Assembly (NCBI GenBank): GCA_041920215.1
Contig: JAYRSJ010000001.1
Span: forward strand, 186,001 to 250,000
Origin: JAYRSJ01 sp041920215
GTDB taxonomy: Bacteria > Pseudomonadota > Gammaproteobacteria > Burkholderiales > Burkholderiaceae_C
Direction: 5' to 3'
Length of the DNA: 64,000 nt
Part shown: positions 21,690 through 33,030 of the stretch, in pieces
Layout of the letters: each line of letters begins with the position of its first letter
Numbering within the stretch: position 1 is the first letter of the stretch
Notes under the pieces: generated by a model
What the model saw: the letters and a program-made list of their open reading frames with translations, nothing else
The model's database searches: none
What the model was told of the DNA's origin: nothing
Program-made: the position numbers and the translations under genes

Positions 21690-22819
21690 TCGAGCAGCTG
21701 CGCGCCCAGCCGCACCGCTTCGGCTTCTTCCAGGCGGTGCGGCTGCTGGAGCGCTGGCTGGCAAGACGCGCCACCACAGCCGCCGCGCCGCGGCGGCGGC
21801 GCCTGCATGCGCCCAGCGGCAGCGTGGATGCGACGCGCCGCGATGCGGTGCGCGAGCGGCTGCGCTTCGTCAACCATGTGTCGCTGGACTTTCCCGCCAG
21901 CGAGCTGGCCGGACTGCGCCTGGCGCCCGACGCTGCACCGGACGACGGCCGGCCGCTGGCCACGCTGACGCCCACCTTCATGGGCCTGCTGGGCCTGGGC
22001 GGCAGCCTGCCGAGCAGCTACACCGAGCAGCTGCTGGCGCTGGAGCAGCGCGAGCGCGACGGCGGCGTGCGCGCCTTCTACGACACGCTCAGCCATCCGG
22101 CGCTGGCGCTGTTCTACGAGGCCTGGACCAAACATCGCCTGCATCTGCAGCATGAGCGCGACGGCCAGCGCCATTTCCTGCCGCTGCTGCTGGCCCTGGC
22201 CGGTCTGGGCGAGCCGGCGCTGCGCGAGCGCCTGCTGGCCAGCGGCGGCGTCGCGGACGAGGCACTGGCCTTCCAGACCGCGGCGCTGCAGCGCCGCCGC
22301 GTCGGCCTGGAGGAACTGGCTCAGCTGCTGAGCCAGTTCTTCGCGGTGCCGGTGCAGGTCCAGCCCTTCATCGGTGCCTGGTACGCCCTGCCCGCCGCCC
22401 AGGCCGGCCGGCTGGGCCGGCAGGGCACGCGCCTGGGCGTGGATGCGCTGCTGGGCGAGCGGGTCTGGCAGCGTCATCTGCGGGTGCGGCTGCGCATAGG
22501 CCCGCTGCCCGGGCCGCGCTACCGCGAATTTCTGCCCGGCGGCCGCGCGGCACGCGCGCTGCGCGACTGGCTGCCGCTGCTGTGCGATCCGGCGCTGGAG
22601 TACGAGCTGCAGCCGGTGCTGCGCCGTGCCGATGTACGCGGCTGCCGGCTCGGCGGCGCGTCACAGCAGCCGGCCGGCCTGGGCTGGGACTGCTGCCTGC
22701 AGACCCGCGAGGCCAGCCGCGACCGCGACGATCTGGTCTACCGGCTGCCCGACCCACCACAAGCACGCGCCCCCGGCGAGGAAGCAAACCCATCATGTCC
22801 ACCCACCTCAAGACCCTGA
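21671..22819 (+). CDS. tssG: T6SS baseplate protein TssG
   Basis: Baseplate wedge protein that pairs with TssF. From the ATG at 21671 it has 382 residues and opens with MAGPRVIEQLRAQPHRFGF and then FQAVRLLERW, the family's FFQAVRLLE hallmark. Further landmarks are RFVNHVSLDFPASE, TPTFMGLLGLGGSLP, YDTLSHPALALFYEAW and LSQFFAVPVQVQPFIGAW. An alternative ATG lies six codons upstream (21653). It overlaps tssF by 19 bp and clpV by 25 bp, so the three are coupled. Confidence 0.94.
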   Translation: MAGPRVIEQLRAQPHRFGFFQAVRLLERWLARRATTAAAPRRRRLHAPSGSVDATRRDAVRERLRFVNHVSLDFPASELAGLRLAPDAAPDDGRPLATLTPTFMGLLGLGGSLPSSYTEQLLALEQRERDGGVRAFYDTLSHPALALFYEAWTKHRLHLQHERDGQRHFLPLLLALAGLGEPALRERLLASGGVADEALAFQTAALQRRRVGLEELAQLLSQFFAVPVQVQPFIGAWYALPAAQAGRLGRQGTRLGVDALLGERVWQRHLRVRLRIGPLPGPRYREFLPGGRAARALRDWLPLLCDPALEYELQPVLRRADVRGCRLGGASQQPAGLGWDCCLQTREASRDRDDLVYRLPDPPQARAPGEEANPSCPPTSRP

Positions 22820-25524
22820 TCAGCAAGCTGCACCCGCTGGCCCGCAGTGCCGCCGAGCGTGCCGCCAATCTGTGCATGGCCCAAGGGCACTACGAGGTCG
22901 ATATCGAGCACCTGCTGCTGGGCCTGCTGGAGCAGCCGGGCAGCGATCTGCTGCTGCTGTGCCGCCGCCACGAGATCGATGCCGAGCAGCTGCGCCGCGC
23001 GCTGGAGCAGGCGCTGAGCCGGCTGCGCCAGGGCAATAGCCGCACGCCGGTGTTTGCGCAGAGCCTGATGCAGTGGCTGGAGCATGCCTGGCTGATCGCC
23101 TCGCTGGACGTGCAGACGCCGCGGGTGCGCAGTGCCCATCTGCTGCTGGCGCTGCTGAGCGCGCCGGCGCTGGCGCAGCTGGCCGAGCGCATCAGCCCGC
23201 TGTTCGCGCGTTTCAAGATCGACGAGATCAAGTACCGCCTGGACGAGGTCTGCCGCGGCTCGGCCGAGCAGGCCCCGGCAGCGGCCGGCGGCGGCGCTGC
23301 TGATGCCGCGGCCGATGGGGCCGCGGACGCGCACACCGCCGCCGGCGCGCCCGGCCAGGGCGCCACCCCGGCGCTGGAGCGTTACACCATCGACCTGACC
23401 GAGCGCGCCCGCAGCGGCGCGATCGACCCGGTGATAGGCCGCGACCCGGAGATCCGCCAGCTGCTGGACATCCTGATGCGACGGCGCCAGAACAACCCCA
23501 TCCTTACCGGCGAGGCCGGTGTCGGCAAGACCGCGGTGGTGGAGGGCCTGGCACTGCGCATCGCCGCCGGCGAGGTGCCGCCGCCGCTGCAGCCGGTGGT
23601 GCTGCGGGTGCTGGACCTGGGCCTGCTGCAGGCCGGGGCCAGCGTCAAGGGCGAGTTCGAGAACCGGCTCAAGCAGGTGATCGACGAGGTCAAGGCCAGC
23701 CCCCGGCCCATCGTGCTCTTCATCGACGAGGCCCACACGATGATTGGCGCCGGCGGCCAGGCGGGCCAGAACGATGCGGCCAATCTGCTCAAGCCGGCGC
23801 TGGCCCGCGGCGAGCTGCGCACCATCGCCGCCACCACCTGGAGCGAGTACAAGAAGTACTTCGAGAAGGATGCGGCGCTGGCCCGGCGCTTCCAGGTGGT
23901 CAAGGTCGACGAGCCCAGCGAGCCCCTGGCCTGCGCGATGCTGCGCGCGATGGCGCCGCTGATGGAGGCGCATTTCCAGGTGCGGGTGCTGGACGAGGCG
24001 ATCGAGGAGGCGGTGCGCCTCTCGGGCCGCTACATCAGCGGCCGCCAGCTGCCCGACAAGGCGGTCAGCGTGCTGGACACCGCCTGTGCCAAGGTGGCCC
24101 TGGGTGCCAGCGCGGTGCCGGCGCCGCTGGAGCAGCTGCAGCGCGCGATCGAGCATGCCGATGCCAGCATCGCCGCGCTGCAGCGCGAGCTGGCCGCCGG
24201 CGCGCCGCACCAGGAGCGGCTGGCCGAGCTGCAGGCCCAGCGCGAGACCGACCAGGGCCGGCTGCGCCAGCTGCAGACGCAGTTCGAGCAGGAACGCGAT
24301 CTGGTGCTGCGCATACAGGCGCTGCGCAGCCGCCTGGAGAGCACGCCGCTGCCGCCGCCCGGCGCGGCGGCACAGCCCGCCGCGGACGAGCCGCGCGGCC
24401 GCCGGCGCCGGGCCGCCGCCCCCGCCACCACGCCGGAACAGGCCGAGCTGCAGGAGCTGCAGCAGGCCCTGCACCGCCTGCAGGGCGAGCAGCCGCTGCT
24501 GGCCCTGCAGGTGGACCGCCGGGTGGTCGCCGACATCGTCTCGGCCTGGACCGGCATACCGCTGGGCCGCATGGTGCGGGACGATCTGCAGGCCGTGCTG
24601 CAGCTGGAGGACAGCCTGCGCGAGCGGGTCATAGGCCAGGACCATGCGCTGGCGGCGATCGCGCAGCGGGTGCGCACCGCCAGCGCCCAGCTGGAGGATC
24701 CGAACAAGCCCAAGGGCGTGTTCCTCTTCGTCGGCCCCTCGGGCGTGGGCAAGACGGAGACCGCGCTGGCCCTGGCCGAGGCCCTCTACGGCGGCGAGCG
24801 CAACCTCATCACCGTCAATATGAGCGAGTACCAGGAGGCCCACAGCGTCAGCGGCCTGAAGGGATCGCCGCCCGGCTATGTGGGCTATGGCGAGGGCGGC
24901 GTGCTGACCGAGGCGGTGCGCCGCAAGCCCTATAGCGTGCTGCTGCTCGACGAGGTGGAGAAGGCTCACCCCGATGTGCTGGAGATGTTCTACCAGGTCT
25001 TCGACAAGGGCTGGATGGACGATGCCGAGGGCCGCGAGATCGACTTCCGCAACACCCTGATCCTGCTGACCTCCAACACCGGCTCGGCCGCGCTGATGCA
25101 GGCCTGCCTGAACAAGCCGCCCAGCGAGCGTCCCGACCCGCAGGCGCTGGTGGAGGGGCTGCGGCCGCAGCTCTACAAGGCCTTCAAGCCGGCCTTCATC
25201 GGCCGCTGCAAGGTCGTGCCCTTCTATCCGCTGGATGACGACACGCTGGCCGCGGTGATACGGCTGAAGCTGCAGCGCATCGCCGCGCGGGTGGCCGCGC
25301 AGCACCGCGCCGAGCTGCAGTTCGACGACGCCTTCGTCGAGGCGCTGCTGGCGCGCTGCACCGAGGTGGACACCGGCGCCCGCAGCATCGATCATCAGCT
25401 GGGCAGCAGCCTGCTGCCCGAGCTGGCCACCCAGCTGCTGGCGCGCATGGCCGAGGGGCGCAGCGTCAGGCGCATCAAGGCCGGTGTCAAGCCCAGCGGC
25501 GACTACCAGTTCCGCATCCAATGA
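22795..25524 (+). CDS. tssH: T6SS sheath-recycling ATPase ClpV (TssH)
   Basis: Class I AAA+ unfoldase that dismantles contracted TssB/TssC sheaths. The 909-residue protein has an N domain (1-150), an Ala/Gly-rich linker (about 163-198), a first AAA module with Walker A GEAGVGKT and Walker B FIDEAH, a coiled middle domain (about 440-570), and a second AAA module with Walker A GPSGVGKT and LLLDEVEKAH. IDPVIGRDPEIRQLLDIL and SAWTGIPLGRM are further ClpV/ClpB landmarks. The ATG at 22795 lies inside the tssG end. Confidence 0.97.
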   Translation: MSTHLKTLISKLHPLARSAAERAANLCMAQGHYEVDIEHLLLGLLEQPGSDLLLLCRRHEIDAEQLRRALEQALSRLRQGNSRTPVFAQSLMQWLEHAWLIASLDVQTPRVRSAHLLLALLSAPALAQLAERISPLFARFKIDEIKYRLDEVCRGSAEQAPAAAGGGAADAAADGAADAHTAAGAPGQGATPALERYTIDLTERARSGAIDPVIGRDPEIRQLLDILMRRRQNNPILTGEAGVGKTAVVEGLALRIAAGEVPPPLQPVVLRVLDLGLLQAGASVKGEFENRLKQVIDEVKASPRPIVLFIDEAHTMIGAGGQAGQNDAANLLKPALARGELRTIAATTWSEYKKYFEKDAALARRFQVVKVDEPSEPLACAMLRAMAPLMEAHFQVRVLDEAIEEAVRLSGRYISGRQLPDKAVSVLDTACAKVALGASAVPAPLEQLQRAIEHADASIAALQRELAAGAPHQERLAELQAQRETDQGRLRQLQTQFEQERDLVLRIQALRSRLESTPLPPPGAAAQPAADEPRGRRRRAAAPATTPEQAELQELQQALHRLQGEQPLLALQVDRRVVADIVSAWTGIPLGRMVRDDLQAVLQLEDSLRERVIGQDHALAAIAQRVRTASAQLEDPNKPKGVFLFVGPSGVGKTETALALAEALYGGERNLITVNMSEYQEAHSVSGLKGSPPGYVGYGEGGVLTEAVRRKPYSVLLLDEVEKAHPDVLEMFYQVFDKGWMDDAEGREIDFRNTLILLTSNTGSAALMQACLNKPPSERPDPQALVEGLRPQLYKAFKPAFIGRCKVVPFYPLDDDTLAAVIRLKLQRIAARVAAQHRAELQFDDAFVEALLARCTEVDTGARSIDHQLGSSLLPELATQLLARMAEGRSVRRIKAGVKPSGDYQFRIQ

Positions 25525-25543
25525 AGCCAAGCCGGACCGGCCT

Positions 25544-25927
25544 ATGAACATGCATCCCAAGCCGGGCCTCAGCCCCGCCCAGCGCCAGCAGCTGCTGCGC
25601 TTCTGCCTGCCCGGCGCCTGGCAGCAACAGCAGCACCGCGCGCTGGCCGGTGCCGGCATCGAGCAGGTCGGCGATCTGCCCGAGCTGGTGATGACGGTGC
25701 TGGAGCAGGCCCATCTGGCCCAGCAGCATGCCGCCGCCTGCCTGCTGCAGCGTCTGAGCGAGGGCTGGTGGCGGCTGGCGTTCGAGGCCGGCCCGGCCAG
25801 CGGCGGCACGCTGGCCCTGAGCGCGCTGGCACCCTGGCAGATCAGCGTGCACGCCGCTGCGCTGCACTACCGGCTGGCCCTGCATCCGCAGCCGCTGCGC
25901 CTGGTGGGGCTGAGCCAGCAGCCCTGA
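25544..25927 (+). CDS. Small protein at the end of the tss operon
   Basis: Unrecognised soluble protein of 127 residues starting at ATG 25544, 19 bp after clpV on the same strand, so presumably co-transcribed. Features: no signal peptide; Gln-rich N-terminal third; PGAWQQQQHRALAGAGIEQVGDLPELV; helical middle (LEQAHLAQQHAAACLLQRLSE). A role in T6SS is inferred only from operon position. It converges tail-to-tail with the next gene. Confidence 0.6.
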   Translation: MNMHPKPGLSPAQRQQLLRFCLPGAWQQQQHRALAGAGIEQVGDLPELVMTVLEQAHLAQQHAAACLLQRLSEGWWRLAFEAGPASGGTLALSALAPWQISVHAAALHYRLALHPQPLRLVGLSQQP

Positions 25928-25970
25928 AGCCCGCGACGCCGCGGCACTCGGGCCAGCCAGCGTGGCTTCA
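25925..25970. terminator. Inverted repeat spanning two convergent stops
   Basis: TGAAGCC (25925-25931) and GGCTTCA (25964-25970) form a 7-bp stem around the 40-bp convergent junction, with the smaller stem CCGCG/CGCGG inside. It includes both stop codons, so it may serve as a bidirectional terminator; no T-run is present. Confidence 0.35.
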
Positions 25971-26558
25971 GAGGCAGCGGCGCGCCGCGTCGGCCGCGAC
26001 CGTGTAGCCCAGCGGCAGATACCAGCTCTGCTCGGCACCGCTGCGCAGATCCTGCAGGCGCAGCTGCAGGCCCTCCTGGGCCAGGCAGTGCTGCACCCGC
26101 ACCGGCGCCGCGCCGTCCTGCCAGTGCAGCACCAGGCTGCGGCTGTCCAGCACCTGCACCCGGGCCGCGGCGCCCAGCCACAGGCCCAGCCAGGGCCGCC
26201 GGCCGAGCGCCGCGCCGCCCTCGACCGCCGCTGCGGCAGCGATCGGCGCCAACGCCTCGCCGGCCGCATTGATCGCCAGCCGCTCGGCCGGCGGCGCCTC
26301 GGCCGCGCGCTCGGGCAGGGCCCGCCAGCAGCACTGCGTCCGGCCGGCCTCGGGCAGCAGCGGCAAGACCTGACCCCGCGTGGCGCGGCCGGCGCCGTCC
26401 TGATAGCGCAGCCACAGCGCGGCCTGGCGGGCATCCAGCGGGCCCACCCGCTGCAGGCCTTCGGCGGCCTGGAGCGGCGCGGCGGCCAGCGCAGCCAGCA
26501 GCGCCAGTGCAGCCAGCAGGGGGCCCGGCAGCCGCCGGCACAGGCGCTCAGCGGCCAT
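25968..26558 (-). CDS. Periplasmic protein, putative immunity partner of the M15-like effector
   Basis: No family recognised; 196 residues. A signal peptide is clear (RLPGPLLAALALLAALAAAPLQAAEG, cleavage near residue 31), so the mature protein is periplasmic. Four cysteines (a CC pair in RTQCCWRALP, one in VQHCLAQEG, one in the C-terminal RRCL) could form disulfides. The ATG at 26558 lies 11 bp inside the upstream peptidase gene, so the two are coupled. A leaderless peptidoglycan enzyme followed by an exported partner is the classic layout of periplasm-targeting T6SS effector/immunity pairs such as Tse1/Tsi1. The immunity role is inferred. Confidence 0.55.
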   Translation of the reverse strand: MAAERLCRRLPGPLLAALALLAALAAAPLQAAEGLQRVGPLDARQAALWLRYQDGAGRATRGQVLPLLPEAGRTQCCWRALPERAAEAPPAERLAINAAGEALAPIAAAAAVEGGAALGRRPWLGLWLGAAARVQVLDSRSLVLHWQDGAAPVRVQHCLAQEGLQLRLQDLRSGAEQSWYLPLGYTVAADAARRCL

Positions 26559-27093
26559 CGTCGGACCAGTGCGGCGGATCCGACACCAGCTTGTGCACGC
26601 CGTAGCCGGCGCCAAGCGCATGCAGCTGGGCCGCGGTCCGCAGCAGCTGGTTGGTCCCGTCGGCCTGGCGCACGTTCTTGTTGAGGTAGTCACGGATGTT
26701 CATGTCGATGGCCCGGCCCTCAGTATGCCGGGAGCTCAGCGAGGGCTGGTACACCAGGCCGTAGGCCGTCACCATCTGGGCGGCGGCATTGCGCGCGGCG
26801 CGCAGCTGCGTCTCGCCCTGGGCATTGCGATGGCACCAGTCGATGTCCACATTGGCATGGGCCGGCACGCTGGCCGGATCGAGCTGGCTCTGGGCGATGC
26901 GCCAGGCGTAGTGCATCAGGTAGGCCCGCTCGGGCGGCCGCAGCGTGGCGGCGATGCTGACGCTGGCACCGGCCGCCTGCAGCGCGGCGATGAAGCGGTC
27001 GACCGCGCCGCGGAAGTCCGCCGTCAGGTCGGCGGTCGAGGTGCTGGTTGGAAAATCCTGCACCCAGGCGGTGCCGCTGACCCTGCTCATCAT
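26548..27093 (-). CDS. Putative T6SS effector: M15-like peptidoglycan peptidase
   Basis: The 181-residue protein has no signal peptide. It carries a VanY/M15-type zinc signature: SSRHTEGRAIDM (H123 and D130 as ligands) and DPPHWSDDG (H175). The N-terminal half (GTAWVQDFPTSTS, SIAATLRPPERAYLMHYAWR) fits the conserved peptidase-associated region of this group. The predicted target is cross-linked or stem peptides of peptidoglycan. Without a signal peptide it needs a dedicated exit route, and it lies at the edge of the T6SS locus. It overlaps the downstream exported protein by 11 bp. Confidence 0.65.
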   Translation of the reverse strand: MMSRVSGTAWVQDFPTSTSTADLTADFRGAVDRFIAALQAAGASVSIAATLRPPERAYLMHYAWRIAQSQLDPASVPAHANVDIDWCHRNAQGETQLRAARNAAAQMVTAYGLVYQPSLSSRHTEGRAIDMNIRDYLNKNVRQADGTNQLLRTAAQLHALGAGYGVHKLVSDPPHWSDDGR

Positions 27094-27222
27094 GCCCCTT
27101 TCAGCCGCGCCACAATGACGTCAGCTCAACGGGCTCGCACTCTAGCCTGCGCTGTTGCCGCGGTCTGTGCCAGCCTGTACCAGGCTGTAGCAAGAGGTTT
27201 CCTGGCGCCGCTGGCGGCCGCC

Positions 27223-27774
27223 TCAGCGGCTCTTGAAGATGCGCCCCAGCCAGCCCAGGTACCAGCCCAGGAAGCGCTGGAACAGCGTCTGCGGCGGCGC
27301 CGGCGGTTCGGCCGCTACTTCGGGCGGGTAGCGCTGCTGCAGGCCCGCATTGAAGGCGGCGAAGAAGTCGCCGGCCATCTTCTGCGCCGCCATGTCGACC
27401 AGGCGCGAGCCGATCTGGGCGATCTTGCCGCCCACGCTGGCCACCACCGTGTAATGCAGCAGGGTCTCCTTGGGCCCCAGCGGCTCCAGCCGCACCTGGG
27501 CCTGCCCCTTGCCATGGCCGGCCGCGCCGCCCGAGCCCTCGAAGGCGATCTGGTAGCTGCTGGGCGGCTGCAGCTCGGAGAGCTTGAGCTTGCCCTTGAA
27601 GCGCGCCTTGACCGGTCCGATCGCGACCGCCAGCAGGGCCTCGTACTCATGCTCGGCCAGCGGCGTCAGCGCCTCGCAGCCGCTGATCGCGGCCTTCAGC
27701 ATCTCGGTATCGTTCAGCGCGGCCCAGGCCTGGGCCTGGGTAACGGGCAATTTTTCCTGTCCGGTCAGTTGCAT
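27223..27774 (-). CDS. coxG: CoxG-family (SRPBCC) protein
   Basis: Last gene of the cox operon. The 183-residue protein belongs to the CO-dehydrogenase subunit G (SRPBCC fold) family: MQLTGQEKLPVTQAQAWAAL, then CEALTPLAEHEYEALLAVAIGPVKARF-type strand pairs and VVASVGGKIAQIGSRLVD. The C-terminal tail after residue 150 is Pro-rich and ends in an amphipathic, aromatic helix (FQRFLGWYLGWLGRIF), fitting membrane attachment as reported for CoxG. The start overlaps the coxE end by 10 bp. Confidence 0.9.
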   Translation of the reverse strand: MQLTGQEKLPVTQAQAWAALNDTEMLKAAISGCEALTPLAEHEYEALLAVAIGPVKARFKGKLKLSELQPPSSYQIAFEGSGGAAGHGKGQAQVRLEPLGPKETLLHYTVVASVGGKIAQIGSRLVDMAAQKMAGDFFAAFNAGLQQRYPPEVAAEPPAPPQTLFQRFLGWYLGWLGRIFKSR

Positions 27775-28985
27775 AGCAGTTCAGCCAGTTGTTCGAGACT
27801 GGCCAGATTGTGGGCGGGAAGATGGGCCGTGACCTCGGGCAGCAAGGCCTTGATGCCGGCGGCCCGGGGCTCGAAGCCCGCGAAGCGCAGCAGCGGGTTC
27901 AGCCAGATCAGGCGCCGGCAGGCCAGGCGCAGGCGGCGCGCCTCGAAGGCCAGGGCCTCGCCATGCTCACCCTGCTCGCCCAGCTCCAGCCCGTCGGTGA
28001 TCAGCAGCACGGTCGTGTCGCTGCTCAGCGTGCGGCGCGCCCAGTCGCGGTTGAAGCGGTGCAGGCAGGCGCTGATGCGGGTGCCGCTCGACCAGTCGGC
28101 CACGCTGCGGGCCACCGCGGCCACCGCCAGATCGGGGTCGCGCTGCTGCAGCAGCCGGGTGATCGGCGTCAGCCGGGTGCCGAAAGCAAAGCTCGTGACC
28201 CGGGGCGCATGGCGGCGCTCGGCCGGGTTGGCCAGGCCATGGGCCAGATGCAGCAGCATGCGCGAGTAGCGGCTCATCGAGCCGGAGATATCGGCCAGGA
28301 TCAGCAGCGGCGCGACCTTGACGCGCGGCCGCCGCCAGCGCGGCGGCGCCAGCTCGGCGCGGCTCTGCGCGCGCAGCGTGGCCCGCCAGTCGAAGCGGCC
28401 GCTGGGCGCGCTGCGGAAGCGCCGCGTGGGCCGGGTCTCGAAGAAGGGCCGCAGCCGCGCCAGCAGCTGCCGGGCGGCGGCCCATTCCGAGGCGGTCATG
28501 GTCTCGAAATCGCGCTGGCGCAGCTGTTCCTGCGCGCTCCAGCTCAGGCTGGCATCGATCTCGATGCGCTGCTCGGGCGCGGGCGGCCTGGGCTCTTGCA
28601 GGCCCTGCGGGAACAGCGCGTCGGCCAGGCGCCGGTTCTCCGGCGGCGGCGGCACGCCGGCCCTGGCCTGCGCGCGCGGCAGCAGCAGGGCCAGCGCCCG
28701 GCCGAGCAGATCGGGGTCGCGCCAGAACAGGTGGAAGGCCTGCTCGAACAGCGGCCGGTGCGCGGCGCGGTCGATCAGGCAGGCGGCCAGCGTGGCCTTG
28801 AAATCGGCCCTGGATTCGAGCCCGGCCAGCTGCAGCGCCTGCAGGCAGAGCTGCACCCGGTCGCTGCCCACCGCCATGCCGGCCTGGCGCAGCACGCGGG
28901 CGAAATGCATCAGGTTCTCGGCCAGATGCATGGGCAGCCCGGCGCCAGCCTCGGACGCGGCGCCTGCGGCAGCGGGCTCAGCCAT
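27765..28985 (-). CDS. coxE: CoxE-family von Willebrand A domain protein
   Basis: Maturation protein that works with the MoxR-type ATPase CoxD on the molybdenum-copper or molybdenum site of hydroxylases. The 406-residue protein has a helical N-terminal region (HLAENLMHFARVLRQAGM) and a C-terminal VWA domain with the metal-binding MIDAS motif DISGSMS and the later STD-type threonine region (SSDTTVLLITDGLELG). It overlaps the upstream ATPase gene by 8 bp and coxG by 10 bp. Confidence 0.92.
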   Translation of the reverse strand: MAEPAAAGAASEAGAGLPMHLAENLMHFARVLRQAGMAVGSDRVQLCLQALQLAGLESRADFKATLAACLIDRAAHRPLFEQAFHLFWRDPDLLGRALALLLPRAQARAGVPPPPENRRLADALFPQGLQEPRPPAPEQRIEIDASLSWSAQEQLRQRDFETMTASEWAAARQLLARLRPFFETRPTRRFRSAPSGRFDWRATLRAQSRAELAPPRWRRPRVKVAPLLILADISGSMSRYSRMLLHLAHGLANPAERRHAPRVTSFAFGTRLTPITRLLQQRDPDLAVAAVARSVADWSSGTRISACLHRFNRDWARRTLSSDTTVLLITDGLELGEQGEHGEALAFEARRLRLACRRLIWLNPLLRFAGFEPRAAGIKALLPEVTAHLPAHNLASLEQLAELLCN

Positions 28986-29859
28986 GGCTGGCCGCCCGCA
29001 ACTGCTCCAGCAGGCGCGCCGCCTCCGAGCCCTGCAGCTTGGCGATATCGTCCTGGTACTTCAGCAGCACGCCCAGCGTGCTGCCGACCGTCTCGGGGTC
29101 CAGCACCAGGGCGTTGAGTTCCAGCAGCGCGCGCGACCAGTCCAGGGTCTCGGCCAGGCCGGGCAGCTTGTACAGGTCCAGGCGGCGCAGGCTCTGGATG
29201 AAGGCGACGATCTGCTGCGCCAGCGCCGGCTCGATGCCGGGCAACTTGAGCCGCAGGATCTGCAGCTCGCGCTGCGCGTCGGGGAAGTCGACCCAGTGGT
29301 AGAGGCAGCGGCGCTTGACCGCGTCGTGGATCTCGCGGGTGCGGTTGCTGGTCAGCACGACGATAGGCGGCTCGCTGGCCTTGATCAGGCCCAGCTCGGG
29401 AATGCTGATCTGGAAATCGCTCAGCAGCTCGAGCAGGAAGGCCTCGAAAGGTTCGTCGGCACGGTCCAGCTCGTCGATCAGCAGCACCGGCGGGCCGGGC
29501 AGCTCCAGCGCCTGCAGCAGCGGCCGGGCGATCAGGAAGCGGCGCGCGAACAGGTCCTCGCCGCCGAGGCTGCCGGCCCTGATCTCCAGCATCTGGCGCG
29601 CATAGTTCCACTCGTAGGCGGCGCTGGCCAGGTCCAGGCCCTCGTAGCACTGCAGCCGCAGCAGCGGCCGGCCCAGCAGCGCCGCCAGGGCCTTGGCGAT
29701 CTCGGTCTTGCCGGTGCCGGGCTCGCCCTCGAGAAAGAGCGGACGCTGCAGGCGCAGCGCCAGGAAGACGGTGGTGGCCAGATCGCGCGCGGCCACATAG
29801 CCCTGGCCCAGCAGCTGGGCCGCCGTCGCGTCGATGCTGGCCGGCAGTGCCCCCGCCAT
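28978..29859 (-). CDS. coxD: CoxD/MoxR-type AAA ATPase
   Basis: Chaperone-like AAA+ ATPase for hydroxylase active-site maturation, acting with the VWA partner. The 293-residue protein has Walker A GEPGTGKT (about 44-51), Walker B VLLIDELDRAD, sensor TSNRTREIHDAVKRRCLYHW and the MoxR landmark LQCYEGLDLASAAYEWNYARQ split over its first third. Its ATG overlaps the coxM stop by one base, and its end overlaps coxE. Confidence 0.94.
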   Translation of the reverse strand: MAGALPASIDATAAQLLGQGYVAARDLATTVFLALRLQRPLFLEGEPGTGKTEIAKALAALLGRPLLRLQCYEGLDLASAAYEWNYARQMLEIRAGSLGGEDLFARRFLIARPLLQALELPGPPVLLIDELDRADEPFEAFLLELLSDFQISIPELGLIKASEPPIVVLTSNRTREIHDAVKRRCLYHWVDFPDAQRELQILRLKLPGIEPALAQQIVAFIQSLRRLDLYKLPGLAETLDWSRALLELNALVLDPETVGSTLGVLLKYQDDIAKLQGSEAARLLEQLRAASHG

Positions 29860-30644
29860 CAGGCCGCGGCCACCGCGCGCGCGGCCAGCACCGGGATCAG
29901 CGCGGCGCGGTACAGGGCCGAGCCATGCAGATCGCTGTTCAGGCCCTCCTCACTGAGCGTCACCGCCTGCGCGGCGGCCGGGCTCCAGCTGGCGGCGAGC
30001 GCCTGCTCGATCTCGCGGCAGCGGTAGACGCAGGGCCCGGCGCCGGTGACTGCCACCCGCACGCCGGCCGCGCTCCTGGCGACGAAGACCCCGACGAGGG
30101 AGAAGCGCGAGGCCGGCTGCCTGAACTTCTGCCAGGCCGCCTTCTCGGGGATGGGGAAGCTGACCGAGCTGATGATCTCGCCCGGCTGCAGCGCGGTCTC
30201 GTACAGGCCCTTGAAGAAGTCGTCGGCCGCGATCGAGCGCCGGTCGGTATGCACGGTGGCGCCCAGCGCCAGCACCGCGGCGGGGTAGCAGGCGGCCGGG
30301 TCGTTATTGGCCAGACTGCCGCCCAGGGTGCCGCGGTTGCGCACCTGGCGGTCGCCGATGCGGCCGGCCAGATCGGCCAGCGCCGGTATCGCCTGCTGCA
30401 CATCCCGGGCGGCGGCGACCGTCGCGTGCGTCGTCATCGCACCGATATGGACCTTGCCGCCGTCCACCCGTATGCCCTTCAGATCGGCCAGGGCCGAGAT
30501 GTCGATCAGGGCTTCTGGCGCGGACAGGCCGAGCTTGATCGCACCGAGCAAGGACTGACCCCCGGCGATGATCTTGGCCTCGGCAGCGGCCGCAGCGCGG
30601 GCCGCCTCGGCCAGCGTGCCGGCCTGTTGGTATGCGAATGTCAT
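29859..30644 (-). CDS. coxM: FAD-binding medium subunit of a cox-type molybdenum hydroxylase
   Basis: Flavoprotein subunit that passes electrons from the iron-sulfur centres to the acceptor. The 261-residue protein has the two FAD motifs of the family, AKIIAGGQSLLGAIKL (about 23-38) and GDRQVRNRGTLGGSLAN (about 96-112), with PAACYPAAVLALGA following. The ATG at 30644 has an excellent Shine-Dalgarno (GAGGAG, about 8 nt upstream). It is about 25 residues shorter than many CoxM proteins but looks complete. 19 bp separates it from coxL. Confidence 0.93.
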   Translation of the reverse strand: MTFAYQQAGTLAEAARAAAAAEAKIIAGGQSLLGAIKLGLSAPEALIDISALADLKGIRVDGGKVHIGAMTTHATVAAARDVQQAIPALADLAGRIGDRQVRNRGTLGGSLANNDPAACYPAAVLALGATVHTDRRSIAADDFFKGLYETALQPGEIISSVSFPIPEKAAWQKFRQPASRFSLVGVFVARSAAGVRVAVTGAGPCVYRCREIEQALAASWSPAAAQAVTLSEEGLNSDLHGSALYRAALIPVLAARAVAAA

Positions 30645-30663
30645 GGTGTTCGTCTCCTCGCGT

Positions 30664-33026
<2,363 letters not shown>

Positions 33027-33030
<4 letters not shown>

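Noticed and set aside
22738..25809. 1000-codon minus-strand frame opposite clpV
   Set aside because: Shadow of clpV; His/Gln/Ala-rich text without domains.
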